IMG/VR virus record: IMGVR_UViG_3300001097_000865
Coordinates: 1-26,468 of that record
Strand: one strand, 5' to 3'
Length of the DNA stretch: 26,468 nucleotides
Source: a virus
Made by a program: the position numbers and the translations under genes. Each line of letters opens with the position of its first letter. The first letter of the stretch is position 1. Positions 15,701 through 22,965 of the stretch are shown here, piece after piece. The notes beneath the pieces were generated by a model. That model saw only the letters and a program-made list of their open reading frames with translations. It was not told the origin of the DNA and ran no database searches.

Positions 15701-16837
15701 TCTCATGTTAATGACGATTTAGCTAACAACATAATTAAAAATAGACCTTTTAAGGATATAGTCGATTTTATAGATAAAGTAGAGCCTACTAAAATACAAA
15801 CAATATTTTTAACTAAGGGGGGAGCTTTCGACACTTTCCTAGAAGACGGAGCTAGAGAAGATTTAATGAAAGAAATACTAAAAATCTTTGCTGTAAAAGA
15901 AATTGGAGAAAATGTTAAAGAAAGCTTGACAATGAGTAACTTTAATGCTATAATAGAATTGGGCATTTTACCAGAAGATGAAAAAATATTTATAAGGCAT
16001 TGGAAATTTAAAAAATACGTATTGCAAAATTGCTTTAAATGTGGTAAAATAAGAAACAAATTATATTATAAAACAAACAATGCTTCTAAATTATTTTTTG
16101 AACAGTTCTATTGTCCTAATTTAGAAAAAGATTCGGATTATTGGTACGAAGAAGACGTGTTGCATTTCTATAAAAGCTCTTATGATAAGGTTTATCTAGA
16201 AATGGAAGATAAAATAAGAGAATTAATAAATACCGAAGATTTTATAAATACTTATAATCAGTCTTCAATTGATTCGTTAGCAAATGAAAGCTGGGATAAG
16301 TACTGCGATGGTACAATAAGCAAATGGGAAATGGACTCTATAAGTTATTATTACCACGAGCACGAATTAGCCAACATACAAAAATCAAGATACAACATAA
16401 GTGATTTTGCTTCGTTACCAGAAGAGCCTTTATATTCTATGGAATTGCATAAAAAAAGTGGCAGAGAATGGAAAAAATACGATTTAAGTAGAATAAGTGG
16501 TACTGTTCTAGATGTAAACAAATTAAAACATATTGTCTATATATTGACAACAGATGGTGTAGTTAATGTAAAATTCTATGGAGGTAGTTTCGTAAACTAT
16601 AATAAAACTTTATCACAAACGGTTTATGATGAATCTAAAAAGAAAAACGTTAAAAAAAGAGTAGAAGAATCTTGGTTCAAAAGGGGGAATAAAATAATGG
16701 TAGCTGGTTTTAGAAGTGGCGATTACTTCATTCCTAAAAAGTATTACAACTCTGTATTCAATCATACAGTAGCTAAAATAGAAGAAATAAACAATGATGG
16801 AAGTTTAGTTATAAATACAGAGAGAATTAAGATATAA
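12737..16837 (+). CDS. dnaE: DNA polymerase III alpha subunit, DnaE type, with extra N-terminal Cys module
   Basis: This encodes 1366 residues. Residues 1-52 form a module with four CxxC pairs (Cys 6/9, 25/28, 33/36, 47/50), not usual for DnaE. The PHP domain (about 60-290) keeps ligand-type residues His64, His66, Asp100, His101, Glu133, His151/152, Cys210, Asp285 and His287, so it may be an active proofreading nuclease. The family-C palm has GVARGSVTG and PDIDLD (507-512, catalytic Asp508 and Asp510), with Asp668 in LKVDCL as the likely third acidic residue. The tau/beta-binding region is followed by an OB-fold (about 1260-1366). There is no DnaQ-like insertion, which excludes PolC. It copies the phage genome; no clamp gene is seen here. 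Start ATG 12737 is behind AAGGAAG. Confidence 0.92.
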   Translation: MDYERCELCDKLTGGAGRLDDSIVCSECNKVICEDCGKNIINSEVVCLECLGFNLSDEEFSELHGHTEMSNFRLLDSINKVEDYVNYAYKMGLNAVAITDHETVSAHIKGIKAYKEIKKNDADTNFKLILGNEIYLVDKMKELPSDKIDYHHFLLLARNKKGHKVIRELSSRAWSNSYTDRAMERVPTLKSWVEEMKDEIKGNVYGSTACLGSEFSKLVLEYLDTNSLGVKHEINDFIKWNIDIFGADGFFIELQSATTVEQIEYNKFAIVIAKAYSLKWIITNDIHYLNKTKRKVHSNYLKSKQEEREVDSFYNNTYFKNIKEMQEQMDYLSDKDFKDGINNTVFISNNIETYDLNHEVIVPELTLPEFELDNIFSLYYDKYEYINKFANSMFNQDKYMLYLIEKGFKRFNQKYNEENLARIDIELKQLWNISIKLGQRLSAYYNLTERLVEIMWDDNLGNSLVGVARGSVTGFYTCYLMEIIQINPIEYDLPYWRHISESRPELPDIDLDSQSSRRAFIFDSIKQEIGYENGLNIITFTTEATKSALLTSCRGLDIDIDLAQEMSDLIPSERGFLWSLKDCIYGNEELGRKVVTQLVNVLKIHENLIETALGIEGLINGRSSHASGFYIFKNGFIEQNALMKSPKGQFITQFNMEDSDYLGGLKVDCLTIKALDKQRKTLDLLMADGLIKWQGTLKATYDEYLLPSVINLNNVEMWANINNEVITDLFQFETMMGSQTIKLLQPKNIEEMAIGNSAMRLQAEDGGQSPLEMFAMNKNNIDIWYKMAREYGLTEEEINILEKHLGKRYMLAIEQEDIMELSMDEKISGFDLVKANKLRKAVAKKKKDILSQVKEIFYEGGLKLNTREKFLDFVWDKAIMLQAGYGFSKNHTVPYSMIGVQEAWLATNYSPIYWNTACLTINSESSQEELFDEDDKNTKTTQYGKIAKAISRMQSRGIAVTLPNINKANFEFTPDSENNKIIFGLKGISHVNDDLANNIIKNRPFKDIVDFIDKVEPTKIQTIFLTKGGAFDTFLEDGAREDLMKEILKIFAVKEIGENVKESLTMSNFNAIIELGILPEDEKIFIRHWKFKKYVLQNCFKCGKIRNKLYYKTNNASKLFFEQFYCPNLEKDSDYWYEEDVLHFYKSSYDKVYLEMEDKIRELINTEDFINTYNQSSIDSLANESWDKYCDGTISKWEMDSISYYYHEHELANIQKSRYNISDFASLPEEPLYSMELHKKSGREWKKYDLSRISGTVLDVNKLKHIVYILTTDGVVNVKFYGGSFVNYNKTLSQTVYDESKKKNVKKRVEESWFKRGNKIMVAGFRSGDYFIPKKYYNSVFNHTVAKIEEINNDGSLVINTERIKI
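15926..15954 (+). promoter_or_regulatory. Consensus promoter inside the polymerase gene
   Basis: TTGACA (15926-15931), a 17-base spacer and TATAAT (15949-15954), with TG at 15946-15947, is a full consensus sigma-A promoter with extended -10. It lies in polymerase codons around residues 1064-1073. It would make a message for the polymerase C-terminus and the RecD2 gene. A functional role is inferred from sequence quality only. Confidence 0.55.
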
Positions 16838-16848
16838 TGAGAATAGCT

Positions 16849-16875
16849 GTGCTTTGTATACATAAAACAAAGTAC
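16849..16875 (+). other. Hairpin before the recD2 ribosome binding site
   Basis: GTGCTTTGT (16849-16857) pairs with ACAAAGTAC (16867-16875), 9 bases with one G-U pair, around a 9-base loop. It lies in the 53-base gap between polymerase and helicase genes, 5 to 10 bases before the GAGGAG box. No T-run follows, so it is more likely a processing or translation-control element than a terminator. Confidence 0.4.
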
Positions 16876-16890
16876 TAGAAAGAGGAGAAT

Positions 16891-19164
16891 ATGGATAAAA
16901 AAGCTAGAGTACAATTTACTAACTGTAGATACCCAAGAAATAAAATACAAGATGGAGATTGGGCGATATTAATAGGTGAATTAATAGAAGGTGATTTAAT
17001 ACCTAATAGAAACAATCAATTTATTTTTAAGGGTATTGTTCCAGAAATAGAATTCTTTGAAACCTATAAAGTTGCTGTCGAATTAGTACAAGACGAACAG
17101 TGGGGCATACAATATAATTTGTTATGTCCTCCTGTGCTAGAAGTAAACTTAAATAATGAATCGGAGCAAGACAAGTTCTTACAAGTTATCTTGACTGAAA
17201 CTCAATTCAAAAATTTACACGAAGGAATAGAAAATCCTTTTGAAGCTATAAAAAATGAAGATTGGGATAAATTGACTTCTGTAAAAGGTATAAAAGAAGC
17301 AACAGCTAAAAAAATAATAGATAAATATAAGTCTACTATAGATTTTAGCAATGCGTATATAGCTTTAAAAGAATATAAGTTAACTGACAATATGATTAAA
17401 AAGTTATTAGATAATTATGTTAATCCAGATATCCTTTTACGTAAAATCAAAACCAATCCTTATATTCTAGCTGATGAAATTGATGGTATCGGTTGGTATA
17501 GGGCTGATAAAATAGCTCTTGCTTCTGGAATAGAAGAGCTAAGTAATTTTAGAATAGAAGCTTATATAAAGCACTATTTGGAACGAAGAGCGCAAGATGG
17601 AGATAGTTGGGTAAAACCATTTGACGTTATGGAAGGTTTGTGGGAGTATGTTAGTCCAGATTTAAAGAAAGAACATACTAAACCTTCTTTTGATGAATTG
17701 CATGAAAAAGGTATAATTACATGGGACGAAGAAAAAACATTTGTCGCATTATCTAAGTACTACAACTTAGAGTCAAGTTTAGCGAAAGACTTTATAAGAA
17801 TAAAGAATTCTACTAATGAATTTAATTGTGAAAATTTTGAAGAAGTTGTTAAAAAGATAGAAACTGAACAAGATTGGGAGTATACAACTCAACAATTAGA
17901 AGGGATAAAAACAGTTATAGAGAATCAAGTTGTTGTTATTACAGGATGTGCTGGTAGTGGTAAGAGTTCTGTAGCCAATGCTATGCTTAGAATTTTCCCG
18001 AACTCTCCAAAAGGTCTTTGTGCCTTGGCAGGCAGAGCATCTGCTAGACTATCTGAGACGACAGGTTTACAAGGTCAAACAATACACAGACTATTAAGTT
18101 ATAGTCCAGTAGAAGGTTATATACACAATAGGAATAATCCCGTTCCCTATGAAATTGTGTTGTTAGACGAAACTAGTATGGTCGGTGGGAACTTATTCCA
18201 CCGTTTGTCACAAGCAATAAAAAATGGGTCTAAATTCATCATGTTAGGCGATGATGGGCAATTGGAGAGTATAGGAACTTTAAATGTTTTTAGAGATATA
18301 ATGGATAGTGGAGTTATACCTGTGGTAAGACTTACAGAAATACACAGACAAGCTAAAAAATCTGCAATAATAACTGAAAGTATCAAAGTCAGAAATGGTG
18401 AACCGCTGTTCAAGAGTGGTTGGATAGGTACAGAAATAAGAGGAGAACTACAAGATTTAAAATTACACGTTTACGAAGAGTCTTATGAAACTCCTTTTGC
18501 TATCATGGAAAATTTTAAAGAGCAGTATAAAAAGTATAACAATAATATAATGGATGTACAAATAATAGTACCCGTTAAGATTAAGGGAGATGCTAGTGTA
18601 CATGAAATGAATTTATTAGCACAAGATTACTGTAACGGAACGGAATTTAGTAATAGTGTTACAATTCCTAGATTTATAAAAAAAATAGACTATTCTTATG
18701 ATTTAAGAGTTGGGGACAAAGTAATAAATAAAAAAAATAACAAGAAAACATTGAACAGAAGAGATATATCAACTCCTATCTGGAATGGAAATTTAGGGAT
18801 AATAAAAGAAATAAACTCTATAAGAAAAGAGATAACAATTGACTTTGAGGAACAAGGAGAAGTAGTAGTACCTAAAAAATATTGGGTTGATATTGAACTC
18901 GGCTATGCTATCACTGTACATTCAATGCAAGGCTCACAAGTTAAAAGTGTAATAATAGGAATAGATTATTCTGGTTATAGATTATTAACAAGAGAGTTAC
19001 TCTATACAGCTATTACAAGGGCACAAGATTACTGTGTGATTTGCGGACAAAGTAAAGCAATATGTTACGCAATTGATAATAGTAATGTTCCTACAAAGCA
19101 AACTTTCTTACATAAATTTCTTAAAGATATTCAACAAGAATACGAGAAAGTACTTGACAAATAG
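16891..19164 (+). CDS. recD2: RecD2-type 5'-3' DNA helicase
   Basis: This encodes 757 residues. The N-terminal 300 residues match the RecD2 layout: an OB-like start, then helix-hairpin-helix repeats (SVKGIKEATAKKII about 130-143; DEIDGIGWYRADKIA about 195-209). The superfamily 1B motor has Walker A G352-CAGSG-K358-S359, Walker B with LLDETSMV, motif III LGDDGQLESIG, motif IV-like LTEIHRQ, and motifs V/VI AITVHSMQGSQ and LLYTAITRAQDYCVICG. RecD2 enzymes unwind DNA 5' to 3' and act in repair and fork restart without RecBC. Here it probably serves replication-linked recombination with Sak4 and RecJ. The -35 box of the next promoter lies inside its last codons. Confidence 0.9.
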   Translation: MDKKARVQFTNCRYPRNKIQDGDWAILIGELIEGDLIPNRNNQFIFKGIVPEIEFFETYKVAVELVQDEQWGIQYNLLCPPVLEVNLNNESEQDKFLQVILTETQFKNLHEGIENPFEAIKNEDWDKLTSVKGIKEATAKKIIDKYKSTIDFSNAYIALKEYKLTDNMIKKLLDNYVNPDILLRKIKTNPYILADEIDGIGWYRADKIALASGIEELSNFRIEAYIKHYLERRAQDGDSWVKPFDVMEGLWEYVSPDLKKEHTKPSFDELHEKGIITWDEEKTFVALSKYYNLESSLAKDFIRIKNSTNEFNCENFEEVVKKIETEQDWEYTTQQLEGIKTVIENQVVVITGCAGSGKSSVANAMLRIFPNSPKGLCALAGRASARLSETTGLQGQTIHRLLSYSPVEGYIHNRNNPVPYEIVLLDETSMVGGNLFHRLSQAIKNGSKFIMLGDDGQLESIGTLNVFRDIMDSGVIPVVRLTEIHRQAKKSAIITESIKVRNGEPLFKSGWIGTEIRGELQDLKLHVYEESYETPFAIMENFKEQYKKYNNNIMDVQIIVPVKIKGDASVHEMNLLAQDYCNGTEFSNSVTIPRFIKKIDYSYDLRVGDKVINKKNNKKTLNRRDISTPIWNGNLGIIKEINSIRKEITIDFEEQGEVVVPKKYWVDIELGYAITVHSMQGSQVKSVIIGIDYSGYRLLTRELLYTAITRAQDYCVICGQSKAICYAIDNSNVPTKQTFLHKFLKDIQQEYEKVLDK

Positions 19165-19182
19165 GGAAAAATATGATACAAT
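19154..19182 (+). promoter_or_regulatory. Second copy of the strong early-type promoter
   Basis: TTGACA (19154-19159), a 17-base spacer and TACAAT (19177-19182), with TG at 19174-19175. From the -35 box to the GG after the -10 box it differs from the 5337 copy at only a few spacer positions. The -35 box overlaps the end of the RecD2 gene. It drives the small genes at 19221 and 19676. Confidence 0.88.
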
Positions 19183-19220
19183 GGAAATATGACTAATAAG
19201 TCAAAAAGAAAGGTGGTCAA

Positions 19221-19664
19221 ATGAAAACGTTGAATGACTATATAGGGAAACTAGAAAGGGGATTTGGCAATTACAAAATAGGCTTTATATCAAGCACTCA
19301 AAAGAGGGCTAATTTAATGCTACGCACTATGATTTACCACATGGACGAAGATGACAAAAAAAATGCGACTATACTACACATGGACGATAATTTTTCACTG
19401 ACAGTAAGATATGGCAATGTGTTGTATATTGCGATTTCAATCGGAGATGAAGAAGTTAGAGGCTTGCGATTTGACCAAATTATATATGACCCTGATATTT
19501 ATTGTAATAAAGTTACAACTTGTGTAAAATGCAAGGGAGAAAATAGTTTAAAAGATTGTTTAATACAAAAGTTGGTTACTTTTAGTTCTTTACCAGAATG
19601 TTTTAAATTTTTAGAAATACAATCTTGGGACTGGCAAGAAGAAGACACTAATAACGGCAAATAG
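19221..19664 (+). CDS. Small protein with Walker-B-like motif and Cys cluster, function unknown
   Basis: This encodes 147 residues from ATG 19221 behind AAAGGTGG. The first half has a strand and helix (YKIGFISSTQKRANLMLRTM) and then LYIAISIGDEEVRGLRFDQIIYD (to Asp90). The pattern RG-L-R-F-D-hydrophobic-D resembles the Walker B neighbourhood of terminase and helicase ATPases, yet there is no Walker A loop. Residues 95-113 carry four cysteines (C95, C101-VK-C104, C113), a possible zinc site. It is the first gene behind the second strong promoter and 39 bases from it, so it is probably highly expressed early. It could be a degenerate P-loop fold with a binding or inhibitory role; this is inference. 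Confidence 0.75.
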   Translation: MKTLNDYIGKLERGFGNYKIGFISSTQKRANLMLRTMIYHMDEDDKKNATILHMDDNFSLTVRYGNVLYIAISIGDEEVRGLRFDQIIYDPDIYCNKVTTCVKCKGENSLKDCLIQKLVTFSSLPECFKFLEIQSWDWQEEDTNNGK

Positions 19665-19675
19665 GAGGAATAATA

Positions 19676-19987
19676 ATGAATATATTCAACGGAGATAATA
19701 TGGAACATAGCAATGAAGATGAAAGTTATAAGGTATTAATGTTTAGTGTGGAAGTGGATGCTATGTCCGTACTAAGTGATTCAATGATGACAGAAGTTAA
19801 AGTCAATTGTCAGAGTTTTATGACCGACAAACAATATGAAGATTTTCAAGAAGGATTAGAATTATGTTGTGATGCAGTCGTAGGTGCAATGAGAGAGATG
19901 GTAATGACTAGAATGATAAGCGACCTTGAAGAGGGCTCTGGACTAGAACAAACTAGCGAAGAAGATGAAGACGAAAGCTATGAATAG
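19676..19987 (+). CDS. Small acidic hypothetical protein
   Basis: This encodes 103 residues from ATG 19676, with AGGAGG about 7 bases upstream; a later in-frame ATG (19700) lacks its own box. It is rich in Met and Asp/Glu, mostly helical, with CCDAVVGAMREMVMTRMISDL as the most hydrophobic segment and a very acidic end (SEEDEDESYE). It is the second gene of the short unit between the promoter at 19154 and the terminator at 19998. Its acidity and expected strong early expression would fit a host-takeover or DNA-mimic protein, but nothing in the sequence proves this. Confidence 0.72.
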   Translation: MNIFNGDNMEHSNEDESYKVLMFSVEVDAMSVLSDSMMTEVKVNCQSFMTDKQYEDFQEGLELCCDAVVGAMREMVMTRMISDLEEGSGLEQTSEEDEDESYE

Positions 19988-19997
19988 AAAGGGATTT

Positions 19998-20030
19998 ATA
20001 AAGGCATAGTTAAATTTATGCCTTTATTTT
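19998..20030 (+). terminator. Rho-independent terminator closing the two-gene early unit
   Basis: ATAAAGGCATA (19998-20008) pairs perfectly with TATGCCTTTAT (20017-20027) around an 8-base loop, followed by TTTATT. It begins 10 bases after the stop at 19985-19987. Confidence 0.85.
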
Positions 20031-20046
20031 ATTAAAAGGTGTTTCT

Positions 20047-20211
20047 ATGGAACAAGAAGATTATCTAAAAGCATATGGGATGTGTCCCATATGCTTAAGA
20101 GAATTAAAAACGAGAAAAATAACTGAGGAACATGATGATAATAGAAGTCACAACCAAGAAATTATAATACATTACTGTGAAATACACGGCGACATAACGG
20201 AAATTAATTAG
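20047..20211 (+). CDS. Small zinc-ribbon-like protein
   Basis: This encodes 54 residues from ATG 20047, with AAAAGGTG 6 bases upstream; its TAG stop (20209-20211) overlaps the AGGAGG of the next gene. It carries C-P-I-C near residue 13-16 and C-E-I-H in the last 12 residues (HYCEIHGD), so C-x2-C and C-x2-H could bind one zinc. The context between (LRELKTRKITEEHDDNRSHNQE) is highly charged. Ribosome binding site, tight spacing and conserved-looking metal ligands support a real gene. No family is recognised. A 12-base perfect inverted repeat lies within its first codons. Confidence 0.72.
   Translation: MEQEDYLKAYGMCPICLRELKTRKITEEHDDNRSHNQEIIIHYCEIHGDITEIN
20069..20096 (+). other. Perfect 12-base inverted repeat in the start of the zinc-ribbon gene
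   Basis: AAGCATATGGGA (20069-20080) pairs without mismatch with TCCCATATGCTT (20085-20096) around a 4-base loop TGTG. It begins 22 bases after the A of the start codon. As RNA it would form a stable stem in a ribosome's path; as DNA it could be an operator. No T-run follows, so it is not a terminator. Confidence 0.7.
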
Positions 20212-20221
20212 GAGGATTAAA

Positions 20222-20566
20222 ATGGAAAAGATTAAAGTAAACAAAGAAACTTTAGATTCAATCAGACAATACTTATTAGTCAACAAGGAATTTATAGAGG
20301 AAAATTTTGATATGGATACTATAGACGAGCATGAAGCTACTGCTTATTTTTTATTAAATTTACATAATAAATTATCAATCATATCTGAGTCAACTTGTGA
20401 TTTAACAAGTAGTGCTCATATCGCAAGTGTGTATATTGAGCATATAGAAGACTTCCAAAGAAAAGAAAACAATAGAGTTATCCAAGAAGCAGTAAATAAA
20501 ATTCTTGCAACGGGTTCAGATAAATTAGTCGAAATAAAAACGTTTATAGATAACCTAGAGATATAG
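20222..20566 (+). CDS. Hypothetical helical protein
   Basis: This encodes 114 residues from ATG 20222 behind TTAGGAGGA. It is predicted to be nearly all helical with alternating Glu/Lys and hydrophobic positions (IRQYLLVNKEFIEENF, AHIASVYIEHIEDFQRKENNRVIQEAVNKIL), possibly a short helical bundle or dimer. It has a single Cys and no signal peptide or membrane segment. It lies 14 bases before the ribonucleotide reductase gene and is probably co-transcribed with it; no functional link can be shown. Confidence 0.7.
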   Translation: MEKIKVNKETLDSIRQYLLVNKEFIEENFDMDTIDEHEATAYFLLNLHNKLSIISESTCDLTSSAHIASVYIEHIEDFQRKENNRVIQEAVNKILATGSDKLVEIKTFIDNLEI

Positions 20567-20580
20567 TAAGGGGGAATAAA

Positions 20581-22926
20581 ATGGAAATTATAAAAAGAGA
20601 CGGTAGGAGAGTTGCATACGATGGCAGTAGAATTGTATTAGCTATCCAAAAAGCCATGGCAGATATTGGAGAGATTGATAGCGATATTGTAGATGATATT
20701 GAAGATGACATTATGTCAAAAGTTGCTTCGACAGATGAGTTTTGGTCTGTTGAAGAGATTAGCGATGAAGTTGAAAAACAATTAATGGAACACAAGTTAT
20801 TTAATGTAGCTAAGACCTACATTCTATATAGGAACAGAAAAAAAGGGGAACGGAAATTAAAGAAAGAGTTTGTTTATCTAAGTGATAATTTTCTAACTAA
20901 ATACAAACATAGAAAAAGCCCATTTCCAAATCAACTTGGCGAGTTTGTGTATTATAGAACCTACTCAAGATATTTAGAAGAGTTTAATAGAAGAGAATAC
21001 TGGTGGGAGACCGTTGCTAGAGCTGTCGATTATAATGTATCCCTAGTTAAATATGAGTCCAATCAAGTTGCAATCCAAGAAGCAGAGAATTTATATGACA
21101 ATATGTTCAACCTAAAACAATTCTTATCGGGCAGAACAATGTTTACAGGCGGAACAGAAGCAAGTAAGCTATATGGAATGAGTAATTATAATTGTAGTTT
21201 TACGATTATAGATGACTTTACAGCTTATAAAGATATGTTTTACCTTCTTATGATTGGTTCAGGTGTTGGTTTTAGGGTTCTAAGAGAAGATGTTCACAAA
21301 TTGCCCAAGTTAAGAACGGATATAGACGTAATTCATAAAACATATGTAGCGAAGCCGAAACACAAAAGACAAGAATATACATCTTTAATATTTACTGGAA
21401 GTGTAGCGGAGCTACTTATAGGCGACAGTAAAGAAGCATGGACAGATGCTTTGTATAAATACTTCGAGTTACACTTTGATAGAAAGTATAAAGGTGTTAA
21501 AAATATTATCATTAATTATAATGATATTAGACCCAAGGGAGAGAGACTCAAGATTTTTGGTGGGTATAGCTCTGGGTACGAGAGTATGTTAAAAATGCTG
21601 ACGAAGATAGATATGATAATTAAATCAAATAGGGCATTATTATATAAAAAACTTACCCCTCTAGAATGTTCTGATATCTCTAACATAATAGGTGAAAATG
21701 TCGTGTCTGGAGGCGTTAGAAGGACTAGCGAAATATGTTTGTTCGACTCTGATAACGATGAAATTAAATATTGTAAGTCTAATCTATTTAAGCCAAATGA
21801 AAATGGAATATGGGAAATAGATGAGTCAATATCCCACAGAAGAATGAGTGACAACTCAATCCAATACTGGGAAAAACCAACCAGAGACGAATGGCACAAT
21901 CACGTAGAAACTATGAAGGTGTCTGGTGAACCAGCTTTCCAAAATATGGTAGCGGCAAAACTTAGAAGAGAAGATGCTCAAGGTGGCAATCCTTGTATGG
22001 AAATAATTCTAAGAAAAATGGGCGTTTGTAATCTAACAGAAGTCAACGTTATGGGATTTGTAGAAGAGAATGTTTTAAATATTAGAGAATTGATAGAAGC
22101 TCAAAGAATGTCTGCTAGAGCTGGGTATAGAATGGCGAGTATAGACTTTGAACTCTATAATTGGGATATAGTCAACAAAGAAGACATGCTGATTGGTTGC
22201 TCTTTAACTGGGTGGCAAGATATGAAGAATGCTACCGATATGTCGCTAGAAGACGAGATTTCACTTATGAAGTTACTAAAAGATGTAGCTATAGAAGAAT
22301 CTGATAAAATGTCAATTCGTTTGGGAATGAACAAATCTAAACTACACACTACTATAAAACCTAGTGGCACTCTTAGTCAACTACCAACGGTTTCAAATGG
22401 ATGTCATTGGAGTCACAGTCCCTACTATATTAGAAGAGTTAGAATTAGTGCGATTGACCCATTGTCTAAAGTAGCTAGAGATTTAGGTTGGAATTGGAAT
22501 CCAGAGGTTGGTCAAACAGTAGAAAATATGGACACTATAGTAGTAGATTTTTATGTGAAATCACCAGAAGGAACTACTAAATATGACATAACCGCTATAG
22601 AACAATTGGAACAGTATAAGCTATTTATGACTCACTACGCAAACCACAATGTATCTATAACAGTACACGTTAGAGACCATGAGTGGAAGGAAGTTGAGGA
22701 TTGGTGTTATGAGAATTGGGATGTTTTAGTAGCAGTTTCTTTCTTATCGCTAGACAATAGTTTTTACCAATTGATGCCTTATGAATCGATTACGAAAGAG
22801 CAGTATGAGGAAGCAATATTAAAGCAAAATAAGTTCAACCCTGAATTACTATTAAACTATGAAACAAGAGAAGATTCTGATTTAGATGAGTCGGAATGTG
22901 CCGATGGGCACTGTCCTACTCGATGA
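20581..22926 (+). CDS. nrdJ: Class II (B12-dependent) ribonucleoside-triphosphate reductase with ATP-cone
   Basis: This encodes 781 residues. Residues 1-85 form an ATP-cone (IIKRDGRRVAYD... VEEISDEVEKQLM..YILYR), the allosteric activity domain. The rest follows the monomeric adenosylcobalamin-dependent enzyme of Lactobacillus leichmannii: NYNCSF (Cys205, active-site pair), N470-P-C472-M-E474 (thiyl-radical Cys with Asn and Glu), Cys483 exactly 11 residues later as in the model enzyme, PSGTLSQLP, and a C-terminal C773-x4-C778 pair that shuttles electrons. No residue of the catalytic set is missing. It makes dNTPs from NTPs, needs coenzyme B12 from the host, and works with or without oxygen. 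Start ATG 20581 is behind AAGGGGG. A palindrome follows the stop. Confidence 0.93.
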   Translation: MEIIKRDGRRVAYDGSRIVLAIQKAMADIGEIDSDIVDDIEDDIMSKVASTDEFWSVEEISDEVEKQLMEHKLFNVAKTYILYRNRKKGERKLKKEFVYLSDNFLTKYKHRKSPFPNQLGEFVYYRTYSRYLEEFNRREYWWETVARAVDYNVSLVKYESNQVAIQEAENLYDNMFNLKQFLSGRTMFTGGTEASKLYGMSNYNCSFTIIDDFTAYKDMFYLLMIGSGVGFRVLREDVHKLPKLRTDIDVIHKTYVAKPKHKRQEYTSLIFTGSVAELLIGDSKEAWTDALYKYFELHFDRKYKGVKNIIINYNDIRPKGERLKIFGGYSSGYESMLKMLTKIDMIIKSNRALLYKKLTPLECSDISNIIGENVVSGGVRRTSEICLFDSDNDEIKYCKSNLFKPNENGIWEIDESISHRRMSDNSIQYWEKPTRDEWHNHVETMKVSGEPAFQNMVAAKLRREDAQGGNPCMEIILRKMGVCNLTEVNVMGFVEENVLNIRELIEAQRMSARAGYRMASIDFELYNWDIVNKEDMLIGCSLTGWQDMKNATDMSLEDEISLMKLLKDVAIEESDKMSIRLGMNKSKLHTTIKPSGTLSQLPTVSNGCHWSHSPYYIRRVRISAIDPLSKVARDLGWNWNPEVGQTVENMDTIVVDFYVKSPEGTTKYDITAIEQLEQYKLFMTHYANHNVSITVHVRDHEWKEVEDWCYENWDVLVAVSFLSLDNSFYQLMPYESITKEQYEEAILKQNKFNPELLLNYETREDSDLDESECADGHCPTR

Positions 22927-22965
22927 TAAAGTTTCTAAAAGACATAGCTTGGTAAAAAGGTTTCT

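Noticed and set aside
16544-16572. TTGACA box inside the polymerase gene near its end
   Set aside because: The -10 position at 17 bases reads TGTAAA, too weak to call.
12737-16837. Polymerase as PolC rather than DnaE
   Set aside because: PolC has a DnaQ-type exonuclease inserted in the PHP domain and an N-terminal OB region; here the PHP runs uninterrupted and the OB lies at the C-terminus.
16837-16878. 13-codon frame starting in a TAATG overlap after the polymerase gene
   Set aside because: Very short, no ribosome binding site of its own, and its bases form the hairpin before recD2.
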